From the NCBI GenBank assembly GCA_045636205.1, contig JAZTXE010000013.1, positions 1 to 25,598 of the forward strand: a stretch of 25,598 bases of DNA, written 5' to 3'. The translations under genes and the position numbers were made by a program. Shown here piece by piece: positions 14,359-22,743 of this stretch (position 1 is the stretch's first letter; each line of letters opens with the position of its first letter). The stretch is from JAZRUF01 sp045636205. GTDB taxonomy: Bacteria > Bacillota > Clostridia > Oscillospirales > JAAYXM01. The notes under the pieces were generated by a model. The model searched no databases. It had not been told where the DNA came from and worked only from the letters and a program-made list of their open reading frames with translations.

Positions 14359-15174
14359 ATGGAAAATATTATTAACGCCCCATTCATGAGGGAAATATGC
14401 ATGACTACCGCCAATATGTACCGTTTAGGCTGGGATGAGCGCAACGGCGGCAATATCAGCTATCTTCTCGACGAAAACGAGGTGTCAAAATATCTGGATT
14501 TAAGTCACGTCATCCGCACAATAGCTCTTGGCTTTGACGCATCACCGCTTATTGGAAAAATTTTCGTTGTCACCGGCACCGGGAAATACTTCAAAGACGT
14601 AAAATACAATGCCGAAACCAACTTGGGTATTGTCCGCATCTCCTCAGACGGACAGAACGCAGATTTACTGTGGGGTTACGAAGATGGCGGCAAGTTTACC
14701 TCTGAATTCCCCGCTCACTTAATGAGTCATATCGCGCGTCTTTCCGTTGACCCGGAAAACCGAGTTGTCATGCATTGCCATCCGACCAATACTCTGGCTA
14801 TGAATTATGTGCATGAGCTTGACGAAAAGAAATTTACGCACACGCTCTGGGAAATGTCCACCGAGTGTATAGTCGTGTTCCCTGACGGGATAGGAATTCT
14901 TCCGTGGATGCTCTGCGGAACAAATACCATTGGCGAAGCCACTGCAGAAAAGATGAAGGAGTTCCGCCTTGTTATATGGGGAATGCACGGTATCTATGGC
15001 GCAGGCAAAACCATGGACGAAGCCTTTGGCCTTATCGAAACGGTAGAAAAAGCCGCTCAAATTTATATGCTCACCGCACATATGCCCCGAATTAACACAA
15101 TCCGAGACAGGCAATTGGCGGAGCTCGCAGAAGCATTTGGCGTTGATTACAGAAAGGATTTCCTGTATCTGTAA
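14359..15174 (+). CDS. rhaD: Rhamnulose-1-phosphate aldolase
   Basis: A zinc-dependent class II aldolase of 271 residues that splits L-rhamnulose 1-phosphate into dihydroxyacetone phosphate and L-lactaldehyde. Phosphate-binding GWDERNGGNIS lies at 24-34. The zinc ligands are His139, His141 and His210 and the likely catalytic acid is Glu116, matching the arrangement in E. coli RhaD with a shift of one or two positions. AAGGAG is 8 bases before the ATG. It is the first gene of the rhamnose operon. A second, different class II aldolase gene follows downstream. Confidence 0.93.
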   Translation: MENIINAPFMREICMTTANMYRLGWDERNGGNISYLLDENEVSKYLDLSHVIRTIALGFDASPLIGKIFVVTGTGKYFKDVKYNAETNLGIVRISSDGQNADLLWGYEDGGKFTSEFPAHLMSHIARLSVDPENRVVMHCHPTNTLAMNYVHELDEKKFTHTLWEMSTECIVVFPDGIGILPWMLCGTNTIGEATAEKMKEFRLVIWGMHGIYGAGKTMDEAFGLIETVEKAAQIYMLTAHMPRINTIRDRQLAELAEAFGVDYRKDFLYL

Positions 15175-15213
15175 AAGTCATCTATTTAAATGAGACAATT
15201 TGGAGAATCTTTT

Positions 15214-15744
15214 ATGAGAAACATATGGCATGATATAAAACCTGACAGAATAAAGCCCGACTGCTTTATTGCTGTTATCGAAATCGAAAAAGGCAGCAAG
15301 AAAAAATATGAGCTTGACAAAGAAACAGGAATGATAATTCTCGACAGAATCCTGTATACGTCAACCCATTATCCGTCAAACTACGGATTTATTCCGCGAA
15401 CATATGCAGACGACTATGACCCACTTGATGTGCTGGTTCTCTGCAGCGAAGCTATAGAGCCTCTGACTCTGGTTAAATGTTATCCAATCGGGGTAATTAC
15501 AATGATGGACGGAAACAGATGTGATGAAAAAATAATCGCAATACCAATGAATGATCCTACGTATAACACCTACAAAGATATAAGTGAGCTGCCAATGCAC
15601 ATTTTCGATGAAATGAAACACTTTTTTACGGTGTATAAAGCTCTTGAAGGTCGCGAGACCGCAGTTGATGAAGTTATGGGCAGAGAGAAAGCTATTGAAA
15701 TAATAAAAAAATCAATTATTGCCTATAAAGACTCTTTTTGTTGA
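15214..15744 (+). CDS. ppa: Family I inorganic pyrophosphatase
   Basis: A soluble pyrophosphatase of 176 residues that hydrolyses pyrophosphate to two phosphates with magnesium. The family signature DYDPLDVLVL is intact, as are the KKKYELDKETG and THYPSNYGFIPRTY stretches. I chose the ATG at 15214, which has GGAG nearby; an earlier ATG at 15190 has no ribosome site. It lies between rhaD and rhaA on the same strand, with short gaps on both sides. GC counted over 15301-15720 is about 38 percent, against 45-55 percent in sampled stretches of rhaD and rhaA, and AGA arginine codons are common. It looks like a recent insertion into the operon. Confidence 0.93.
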   Translation: MRNIWHDIKPDRIKPDCFIAVIEIEKGSKKKYELDKETGMIILDRILYTSTHYPSNYGFIPRTYADDYDPLDVLVLCSEAIEPLTLVKCYPIGVITMMDGNRCDEKIIAIPMNDPTYNTYKDISELPMHIFDEMKHFFTVYKALEGRETAVDEVMGREKAIEIIKKSIIAYKDSFC

Positions 15745-15786
15745 AAAATTTTTTCATATACAAAATATTAAAGGAGGATGTACCCT

Positions 15787-17031
15787 ATGTATTACCTTGA
15801 CGCGAAAGCAAAATACGCAAAACTCGGAATCGACACAGACGCAGCTATCGAAAAACTCAAAAGCATCCCGGTATCCCTGCACTGCTGGCAGGGCGATGAC
15901 GTATGCGGATTCGACCATGACGGACCGCTGACCGGTGGAATTCAGGCTACCGGAAACTATCCGGGCAAAGCACGCACACCGGATGAGCTCATGGCGGATA
16001 TGGACAAGGCTATGAGCCTTATGCCGGGTAAAAAGAAGCTCAATGTTCACGCATGCTACGCTATATTCGATGAAAAAGGCTTTGCCGACCGTGACAAATT
16101 AGAGCCATGCCACTTTGCAAAATGGGTGGAATTTGCAAAAGAGCGCGGTGTGGGCATAGACTTTAACCCGACATTCTTCTCGCATGACAATATAAAGGAC
16201 GGACTTACGCTGACAAGTCCCGATGAGGATGTTCGCAAATTCTGGATTGACCACGGCAAAGCATGCATTCGCATTTCCGAATACTTCGCACGCGAGACAG
16301 GTGTGCCCTGCGTTATGAACATCTGGATTGGTGACGGTTTTAAGGATATTCCCGCCGACCGCCTGGGTCCGCGTATGAGATATAAAGACTCGGTTGAACA
16401 AATTATGTCCGAGCCACACGATCCTGCACTTGTAAAGCCGTGCGTTGAGTCAAAGGTATTTGGTGTAGGTGTTGAGGCGTACACCGCGGGCTCGGCTGAG
16501 TTTGCACTTACCTTTGCGGCAACGCACAAGGGTTGTCTGCCGCTTATGGATAACGGTCATTATCATCCGACCGAGGTGGTTTCTGACAAAATCCCGGCAC
16601 TTCTGGCATTTTTCCCGGAAATCGCACTTCACATCACCCGACCGATTCGTTGGGACAGTGACCATGTGGTTTTATTTGACGACGAAACCCGCGAGATGGC
16701 AAAGGAAATCGTGCGCTGTGACGCGCTTGAGCGTGTACATATGGCGCATGACTTCTTTGATGCAAGCATCAACCGAATCGCGGCATGGGTTGTCGGGTTC
16801 TCCTCCTGGCAGAAAGCGCTTCTCTCCGCTATGCTCACCCCGCACGAAATGCTTAAAAAACTTCAGGATGACGGCAACATGACCGAGCTTATGGTCGCAA
16901 GCGAGGAGCTTAAGATGCTCCCCTTCGGCGAGGTATGGAAAGAGTACTGCCGCCGTTGCGGAGCACCTGAAGAAAGCGCGTGGCTTGAAGAAATCAAAAA
17001 ATATGAGCAAGAAGTTCTTTTAAAGCGGTAG
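15787..17031 (+). CDS. rhaA: L-rhamnose isomerase
   Basis: A 414-residue metal-dependent TIM-barrel isomerase that converts L-rhamnose to L-rhamnulose. Family-specific stretches are SIPVSLHCWQGDDVCGFD near the start, VGVEAYTAGSAEFAL, DNGHYHPTEVVSDK and RPIRWDSDHVVLFDDE. They carry the usual His, Asp and Glu metal ligands. Length is close to the E. coli enzyme. AAAGGAGG abuts an ATG at 15778, so the ATG at 15787, 9 bases away, is the better start. It sits between the pyrophosphatase and the second aldolase genes in the operon. Confidence 0.95.
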   Translation: MYYLDAKAKYAKLGIDTDAAIEKLKSIPVSLHCWQGDDVCGFDHDGPLTGGIQATGNYPGKARTPDELMADMDKAMSLMPGKKKLNVHACYAIFDEKGFADRDKLEPCHFAKWVEFAKERGVGIDFNPTFFSHDNIKDGLTLTSPDEDVRKFWIDHGKACIRISEYFARETGVPCVMNIWIGDGFKDIPADRLGPRMRYKDSVEQIMSEPHDPALVKPCVESKVFGVGVEAYTAGSAEFALTFAATHKGCLPLMDNGHYHPTEVVSDKIPALLAFFPEIALHITRPIRWDSDHVVLFDDETREMAKEIVRCDALERVHMAHDFFDASINRIAAWVVGFSSWQKALLSAMLTPHEMLKKLQDDGNMTELMVASEELKMLPFGEVWKEYCRRCGAPEESAWLEEIKKYEQEVLLKR

Positions 17032-17042
17032 GAGGAAACAAG

Positions 17043-18047
17043 ATGAAAGATTTTGTGAAAATGTGCGCCAAAATCGGTGCGATGAAAGACTATGTTCAGG
17101 GTGGCGGCGGAAATGCCTCCTGCAAGCATGGTGAGAACAAAATGGCAATCAAAGCATCCGGATTTACTATAGGTGAGATAACCCAAACATCCGGATACGC
17201 GGATGTGGATTACATCAAAATCCGCGAGTATCACACGGATGTACCGACCTCAGAGCTTGAAGAGCGCGAGAAAAATTCAACTCCGTTTACCATGTCCTGC
17301 GTATTCCCGAATGCGGAGGGCAAGACACTGCGCCCGTCGGTTGAGACCGGTTTTCACTCGCTTATGAAAAAGTACGTCATGCACACTCATCCGGTTTACG
17401 CAAACGTCATCACCTGCGCAGCCGGCGGAAAAGAGCTTGCGGATAAAATCCTCGTCGGCATGGACTTTGTCTGGATACCGTACATAAACCCGGGTTTTTC
17501 ACTCACACTGGCTATCAAGGACGCGATTGAGGAGTACGAGAGTAAAACCGGTGTGTTCCCCAAAATAATATTCCTTGAAAACCACGGTCTTGTAACCACG
17601 TCCGACGACGCAGATGAGTGTACAAATCTGCATGTAGAAGTAAATGAAATGATTAAAAAGCACTTGATGTCAGACGATTTTTATGATAGAATTGACCTTG
17701 AGCAGGCAAATGACTCATTTGTTTGCCGCAACGCTTTTGTAAAAGACTTTATAAGCACATTTGGCGTTAATGAGATAACAAAAAGCATCCTCTACCCCGA
17801 CCAGCTGGTTTACTTAAACGCTGCACTCGGCGAGGGGAAAATCTCGTTTGGCGACAATGCGATGACGATTAACGCAGCAGCAAAAGAAGCCTCTGCAATA
17901 GTCGAAACCTTTGCGGCCTTCTGCTATGTTCTTATGTCACTTAAAAAAGCCGGACTTCAAGTTCATATAATGGACGAAGCCGCGACCGGATTTATAAATA
18001 ACTGGGAGAGCGAGAAGTATCGGAAATCCATCGCCAAGTCTCAGTAG
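17043..18047 (+). CDS. Class II aldolase-family protein, RhaE-like
   Basis: A 334-residue protein of the class II aldolase/adducin fold, longer than RhaD and clearly different from it. It begins with the QGGGGNASCK phosphate-loop signature (residues 20-29) seen in the aldolase half of bifunctional RhaEW (YuxG) enzymes. It has the metal motif HTHP near 116-119 and a late LENHGLVTTSD segment. The C-terminus FINNWESEKYRKS also recalls that group. It should cleave a ketose 1-phosphate such as rhamnulose 1-phosphate. TAGGAGG precedes the ATG and only 11 bases separate it from rhaA. The substrate is inferred. Confidence 0.85.
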   Translation: MKDFVKMCAKIGAMKDYVQGGGGNASCKHGENKMAIKASGFTIGEITQTSGYADVDYIKIREYHTDVPTSELEEREKNSTPFTMSCVFPNAEGKTLRPSVETGFHSLMKKYVMHTHPVYANVITCAAGGKELADKILVGMDFVWIPYINPGFSLTLAIKDAIEEYESKTGVFPKIIFLENHGLVTTSDDADECTNLHVEVNEMIKKHLMSDDFYDRIDLEQANDSFVCRNAFVKDFISTFGVNEITKSILYPDQLVYLNAALGEGKISFGDNAMTINAAAKEASAIVETFAAFCYVLMSLKKAGLQVHIMDEAATGFINNWESEKYRKSIAKSQ

Positions 18048-18088
18048 TTGCATATACGCAAATGCGTAATAAACGGAGGAATCATAAA

Positions 18089-19468
18089 ATGGCATATTAT
18101 TTAGCTATTGATATAGGTGCATCCAGCGGACGGCACATTTTAGGTGAGGTCCGTGACGGCAAGCTTGTGCTTGAAGAGATATACCGTTTTGAAAACGGTA
18201 TGGACAATTCAGACGGCTCTCTTACCTGGAATGTTGACAGACTGTTTGATGAGGTCGTCGAAGGTATTAAAAAGTGTGCAGAGCTCAGTAAAATTCCGAA
18301 AAGCATGGCGATTGATACCTGGGGCGTAGACTATGTTCTTATCGATGAGCAGGGAGACGAGATTTTGCCTGCCGTAGCATACCGTGACGGACGCACGGCT
18401 GAGGTTATTGACGAGGTAGAGTCCATAATTTCCCGTGAAGAGTTATACTCCAAAACCGGAATTCAGCGTCAGGGCTTTAACACTATTTATCAGTTGTATC
18501 ATGATAAAAAAAGCGGAAAGTTAGACCGCGCAGAGCATATGCTTATGATTCCCGAATATCTGGCGTACAAGCTTACCGGAGTCATGAAAAATGAATACAC
18601 CGAAGCCTCGACCTCATCCCTTGTAAACGCAGAATCCTGCGAGTGGGGCAAGGAGATAATAAGCCGTTTGGGACTTAAGCAGGATATATTCGGCGAGCTT
18701 AATATGCCGATGACATTTGTGGGGAATTTCAAGGAAGAAATACTAAAACGTGTAGGATTTGACACGCGTGTTGTTTTCTGCCCGACGCATGACACTGCGT
18801 CTGCAGTCACCGCTTGCCCGATGGGTGAGAATGCAATGTATATTTCCTCTGGCACCTGGAGCCTCGCAGGCGTTGAGATCTCATCCCCCATCACCTCAAA
18901 AGATGCAATGGAAAAAGGTTTTACGAACGAGGGTGGAATAAACCGACGTTACAGATTTTTGAAAAACATAATGGGAATGTGGCTGTTCCAAAACATTCGT
19001 AAAAATACGGATAAGAAATTCAGCTATGACGAAATGATGCATATGGCTGAAAAGTCAAGCTTCAAGGAAACGGTAAATGTAAATGACCCGGAATTTGTTG
19101 CGCCGGATAATATGATAGAGGCATTCCGCCAAAAGCTCGGCAAACCCGAGCTGCCGCTGGAGGATGTTCTCAGTTGCGTATACCACTCATTGGCGAGCTT
19201 ATACTCGGATACGGCAAATGAGATTGAGAGCATCGTGGGTAAAAAAATAGATGAAATCCATATCATGGGTGGTGGCGGTGCCGATGTATATTTAAATCGC
19301 CTGACCGCCGAGAAGAGCGGACGCGATGTATTTGCAGGAATCAAGGAAGCTACCGCTACCGGCAACTTACTTGCACAGATAATGGCGGATGACGGGAGCA
19401 TTACACTTGATGAATGCCGGAATATTGTCAGAGATTCTTTTGCAGTAAGTAAATACTCAGCAAGATAA
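18089..19468 (+). CDS. rhaB: Rhamnulokinase
   Basis: A 459-residue FGGY-family sugar kinase that phosphorylates L-rhamnulose at C1 with ATP. The start AIDIGASSGRHILGEV is the N-terminal phosphate motif with the rhamnulokinase-specific GASSGR. IDTWGVDYVLID and the FCPTHDTASAV segment are also typical, and the C-terminal IMGGGGADVYLNRLTA is the adenine-binding motif. GGAGGA lies 8 bases before the ATG at 18089; an upstream ATG at 18062 would add nine residues and has no ribosome site. It separates the two genes that resemble the halves of RhaEW. Confidence 0.95.
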   Translation: MAYYLAIDIGASSGRHILGEVRDGKLVLEEIYRFENGMDNSDGSLTWNVDRLFDEVVEGIKKCAELSKIPKSMAIDTWGVDYVLIDEQGDEILPAVAYRDGRTAEVIDEVESIISREELYSKTGIQRQGFNTIYQLYHDKKSGKLDRAEHMLMIPEYLAYKLTGVMKNEYTEASTSSLVNAESCEWGKEIISRLGLKQDIFGELNMPMTFVGNFKEEILKRVGFDTRVVFCPTHDTASAVTACPMGENAMYISSGTWSLAGVEISSPITSKDAMEKGFTNEGGINRRYRFLKNIMGMWLFQNIRKNTDKKFSYDEMMHMAEKSSFKETVNVNDPEFVAPDNMIEAFRQKLGKPELPLEDVLSCVYHSLASLYSDTANEIESIVGKKIDEIHIMGGGGADVYLNRLTAEKSGRDVFAGIKEATATGNLLAQIMADDGSITLDECRNIVRDSFAVSKYSAR

Positions 19469-19493
19469 TTACAGTCGAAAGTGAGAATGTAAA

Positions 19494-20522
19494 ATGAATA
19501 ATATTGAGATGTACAAAATATTACCCGCACTTCGTATGACCATGATGGATAAGGGAAGCTGCGGTGTGCTCATTCGTGACGATTCAGCGGAAGCCAAAGT
19601 GGTTGTAACCGAAGATAACTTGGAGCTTGCACGCGGGTTAGATGTTGTAGAGCTTAAAGGTGCAGGTACATATAAATTCATATCCAATCCGTCAGGCAAG
19701 CGTTTAGACCATAAAATTGCCATTGTAACCGGCGGCGCTCAGGGCTTTGGCAGAGGTCTTGTAGAGGGAATGCTCGGTCACGGTGCATTCGTTGCGATAG
19801 CTGATATAAATGCAGAGCTTGCAAAAAGTGTTTCCGATGAGTTAAACCTAATTTACGGTGCAGGACGCACGTGCGCGATAGCTGTTGACGTAGGAAACGA
19901 TGCATCGGTAAAAGAAATGGTAACTCAGGTTGTTTCAAACTTCGGCGGCTTGGATATTTTCGTAAGCAACGCAGGTATATTAAAGGCAGGCAGTCTTGAA
20001 GAGATGGATGCTGAAACCTTTGAGCGTGTAACAAAGATTAATTACACCGCGTATTTCCTCTGCGCAAAGTATGCATCCGAGGTTATGAAGGTGCAGAACA
20101 AAATCCGTCCCGGATATTGGATGGATATAATTCAGATAAATTCAAAGTCCGGACTTACCGGAAGTGCCCGCAACTTTGCATATGCAGGCGGTAAATTCGG
20201 CGGTATAGGTTTAACACAAAGCTTTGCCTTGGAGCTTGCCGGAAACAATATCAAAGTCAATTCCATATGCCCGGGCAATTTCTATGACGGTCCGCTGTGG
20301 TCAGACCCTGAAAAAGGCCTGTTTGTTCAGTATCTCAACGCAGGAAAGGTTCCCGGTGCAAAGACAATTGAAGATGTACGCGAGTTTTATCTGTCCAAAA
20401 CGCCCATTCGCCGCGGATGCACTGCCGAGGATGTTCTCAAAGGCTTGCTGTATTTGGTTGAGCAGGAATACGAAACCGGTCAGGCATTGCCGATAACCGG
20501 CGGTCAAACCATGCTCAATTAA
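19494..20522 (+). CDS. SDR-family dehydrogenase with N-terminal extension, RhaW-like
   Basis: A 342-residue protein. The first 70 residues are not part of the SDR fold. From about residue 75 a classical Rossmann domain follows: TGGAQGFGRG nucleotide loop, VSNAG, and a serine with Tyr-x3-Lys (AYAGGK). In bifunctional RhaEW proteins the C-terminal SDR half oxidises L-lactaldehyde to lactate. The summed length of this protein and the RhaE-like aldolase, 676 residues, is near the size of such fusions. It lies 25 bases after rhaB with a weak GTGAG ribosome site. Reaction and pairing are inferred from family and position. Confidence 0.85.
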   Translation: MNNIEMYKILPALRMTMMDKGSCGVLIRDDSAEAKVVVTEDNLELARGLDVVELKGAGTYKFISNPSGKRLDHKIAIVTGGAQGFGRGLVEGMLGHGAFVAIADINAELAKSVSDELNLIYGAGRTCAIAVDVGNDASVKEMVTQVVSNFGGLDIFVSNAGILKAGSLEEMDAETFERVTKINYTAYFLCAKYASEVMKVQNKIRPGYWMDIIQINSKSGLTGSARNFAYAGGKFGGIGLTQSFALELAGNNIKVNSICPGNFYDGPLWSDPEKGLFVQYLNAGKVPGAKTIEDVREFYLSKTPIRRGCTAEDVLKGLLYLVEQEYETGQALPITGGQTMLN

Positions 20523-20535
20523 GGGAGTGTGCGCG

Positions 20536-21663
20536 ATGAACGGACTGCAAAGTAAAATAAAAGAAGTAAGACTTGAAACGCTAAAGCGTCTGTACGAAGA
20601 TGGCGAAAAAATTCCGAACACAGGCGCGGTCAACAATCACGTGCATACCTGCTACTCGTTTTCACCGTATACGCCGAGTGAGGCGATTTGGCGCGCATAT
20701 AACGCAGGTCTTGCTGTAGTCGGCATAATGGACCATGACAGCGCCGCAGGAGCTCGCGAATTCATAGAGGCATCAAAAATCGTCGGAATAAGCGTTACAA
20801 ACGGTGTCGAATGCCGCGTCAGCATGAGAAATACCGCGGTTTGTGATAAATCCATAAACAATCCCGACCAGAAAGGCATCGCATACGCGGCTATGCATTC
20901 AATTCCGAGAAGCAGAATAGAAGAAGTTCAGGCTTTCTTTGAGCCTATGCGCGAAAAGCGCGGCATGCGTAACCGCCAAATGATGTTTGGGATAAATAAA
21001 TGCCTTTCCCCGCTCGGCATAACGCTTGATTATGACAAGGACGTTCTTCCACTCTCATATGCGCATGAAGGTGGAAGTGTAACCGAGCGTCATCTTTTAT
21101 ACGCTGTGTCGATTGCAATTACTTCAAAGTTTAATAACGGCGATGAGCTTAAAAGTGCATTGGCTTCCATAGGCGTGAATGTGTCCGATGAGCTTGCAAG
21201 CCCGGATAACGCTTACCGCACGTACGATTTATTGGGCAAGCTAAAGAGCGGACTCATTGATGAGTTCTATATTCCGGCAACCGATGAGCTCATTGACTGC
21301 GAAGAGTTCACGGCTTTTTCAGACAAAATCGGTGCTATTTCCGCATATGCGTACTTGGGCGATGTCGGGCAGAGCGTTACGGGTGATAAACGTCCGCAGA
21401 CATTTGAGGATGCGTATATTGAGCTCCTTTTTGAAGAAATCAAGCGTGTTGGCTTTAAGGCGGTTACATATATGCCCTCACGCAATACGGACGAGCAGAT
21501 AGCGCGTTTGAGAAAGCTGTGTGACATGCACGGTTTAATGCAGATTTGCGGAGAGGATATTAACTCACCCCGCCAAAAGTTTATTTGTGATAAATTGGAA
21601 GACCCACGCTACCGAGACCTGACAGACGCTGCGTGGATGCTTACAAAAAACGAAATAGATTGA
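20536..21663 (+). CDS. PHP-domain metal-dependent hydrolase of unknown substrate
   Basis: A 375-residue protein of the polymerase and histidinol phosphatase (PHP) superfamily. Metal ligands of the fold are visible: His35-x-His37 (HVHTCYS), Asp66-His67, Glu92 and His121. Such proteins are usually phosphoesterases with two or three metal ions. AAGGGAG lies 8 bases before the ATG at 20536, which I prefer over the GTG at 20527. The gene starts 13 bases after the SDR stop, so it is the last gene of the rhamnose operon. No step of the standard pathway needs it. Its stop codon is part of a long inverted repeat. Confidence 0.85.
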   Translation: MNGLQSKIKEVRLETLKRLYEDGEKIPNTGAVNNHVHTCYSFSPYTPSEAIWRAYNAGLAVVGIMDHDSAAGAREFIEASKIVGISVTNGVECRVSMRNTAVCDKSINNPDQKGIAYAAMHSIPRSRIEEVQAFFEPMREKRGMRNRQMMFGINKCLSPLGITLDYDKDVLPLSYAHEGGSVTERHLLYAVSIAITSKFNNGDELKSALASIGVNVSDELASPDNAYRTYDLLGKLKSGLIDEFYIPATDELIDCEEFTAFSDKIGAISAYAYLGDVGQSVTGDKRPQTFEDAYIELLFEEIKRVGFKAVTYMPSRNTDEQIARLRKLCDMHGLMQICGEDINSPRQKFICDKLEDPRYRDLTDAAWMLTKNEID

Positions 21664-21725
21664 TAAATAGATTGTCCCGGGATTGTTATGCTCACGCAAA
21701 CATCCCGGGACAATCTATTTATCAA
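21660..21725 (+). terminator. 24-bp perfect inverted repeat ending the rhamnose operon
   Basis: 21660-21683 and 21702-21725 are perfect reverse complements around an 18-base loop. The left arm includes the TGA stop of the PHP gene. There is no proper U tract, so it may act as an mRNA-stabilising or roadblock hairpin rather than a simple terminator. Confidence 0.7.
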
Positions 21726-21747
21726 ATATTGGCAGATTCGCACCTGT

Positions 21748-21777
21748 GTTTATTTCCACGTTTTTCTTTACATAAAA
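21748..21777 (+). promoter_or_regulatory. Candidate sigma-G promoter of spoVT
   Basis: GTTTA (21748-21752), 18 bases, CATAAAA (21771-21777). This has one mismatch in each element against the Bacillus sigma-G consensus GHATR-N18-CATWMTA. B. subtilis spoVT is a sigma-G gene, so the location fits. An alternative reading is a sigma-A-like TTTACA-N17-TAAACA overlapping it. Confidence 0.45.
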
Positions 21778-21832
21778 ATTTCCTTGGTGTAAACAATAGA
21801 AATGTAAATTTAAACAACAAGGAGATTTATAT

Positions 21833-22375
21833 ATGAAAGCAACAGGAATTGTAAGAAGGATAGATGACCTCGGCAGAGTTGTCATCCCCAAGGAAATCCG
21901 CAGAACCATGCGTATTCGCGAGGGCGACCCGCTGGAGATATACACAGACAAGGACGGCGAGGTTATTTTTAAGAAATACTCGCCGGTGGGTGAGCTCTCC
22001 GCGTTTGCATCGCAGATTTGCGATACGCTAAACAAAACCACAGGTCACACTGTGGCAGTATGTGACCGTGATACGGTCATTGCAGTATCAGGTACTGCGC
22101 GACGTGAACTTACGGAAAAGCGTATAAGTGAAGATTTGGAGCGTATTATAGAGAGCCGCCAGATTTTCCACTGCAAGACCGAGGACTGCAAAACGCGTAT
22201 TTCAGACGACGTTGAGCGTCAGTATATTGCGATTGCCGCGCCGATAATCTCCGAGGGTGATGTCTCCGGCTGCGTGGTCTTTGCAGGCGGCGAGGGTGAG
22301 CTTCTCATGGGTGAGACCGAGTACAAGCTTGCGCAGACGGTTGCGGGATTCTTAGGAAAGCAAATGGAAAACTAA
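21833..22375 (+). CDS. spoVT: Stage V sporulation protein T, forespore transcription regulator
   Basis: A 180-residue DNA-binding regulator that tunes sigma-G-dependent genes, including SASP genes, in the forespore. Residues 1-50 form the AbrB/SpoVT swapped-hairpin domain, with IVRRIDDLGRVVIPKEIRR as the hallmark. The remainder is a GAF-like sensor domain that ends near residue 175. AAGGAG precedes the ATG by about 8 bases. A SASP gene lies downstream in convergent orientation, a plausible target of the regulator. A strong terminator follows. Confidence 0.95.
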   Translation: MKATGIVRRIDDLGRVVIPKEIRRTMRIREGDPLEIYTDKDGEVIFKKYSPVGELSAFASQICDTLNKTTGHTVAVCDRDTVIAVSGTARRELTEKRISEDLERIIESRQIFHCKTEDCKTRISDDVERQYIAIAAPIISEGDVSGCVVFAGGEGELLMGETEYKLAQTVAGFLGKQMEN

Positions 22376-22387
22376 AAAACCGAAATC

Positions 22388-22459
22388 AAAAGGCTGTCTT
22401 AACAATTGCACGGAAAAGACAAAACACGTTTCGTTGATATGTTAAGGCGGTCTTTTTTT
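22388..22459 (+). terminator. Intrinsic terminator of spoVT
   Basis: A stem of about 16 bp with a few G-U pairs (22388-22404 with 22440-22455), a 35-base loop and a run of seven U to 22459. Confidence 0.85.
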
Positions 22460-22479
22460 GTTGTTTTTCGAAACGAAAA

Positions 22480-22537
22480 TGCCATCCCGAACAAATTAAA
22501 TACCGCACCTGGATGTGATATTTCTTTCGGGATGGCA
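22480..22537 (-). terminator. Hairpin after the SASP gene
   Basis: A 12-bp perfect stem (22480-22491 with 22526-22537) with a 34-base loop, 23 bases past the SASP stop. The minus strand then reads TTTTCGTTT, so it probably ends the SASP transcript. Confidence 0.7.
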
Positions 22538-22560
22538 CTGTATATTAAAAATTATTATTG

Positions 22561-22743
22561 TTACTTACTTAAATTTTCCTCATAAGCCATAATCATCTTC
22601 TTGACCATCTGGCCGCCGATGGAGCCTGCCTGGCGGGAGGTCAGGTCGCCGTTGTAGCCCTGCTTGAGGGTAACACCCACCTCAGCTGCAGCTTCGTTTT
22701 TAAAACGCTCCATAGCTTCTCTTGCGGAAGGTACCATTACCAT
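22561..22743 (-). CDS. Alpha/beta-type small acid-soluble spore protein
   Basis: A 60-residue protein that coats and protects DNA in the dormant spore. It shows both conserved family stretches: the FKNEAAAEVGV segment, which holds the GPR protease cleavage region, and TSRQAGSIGGQMVKKMI. AAGGAGGTG lies 7 bases before the ATG. A candidate sigma-G promoter is upstream and spoVT is encoded convergently. Length and composition are normal for the family. Confidence 0.95.
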   Translation of the reverse strand: MVMVPSAREAMERFKNEAAAEVGVTLKQGYNGDLTSRQAGSIGGQMVKKMIMAYEENLSK

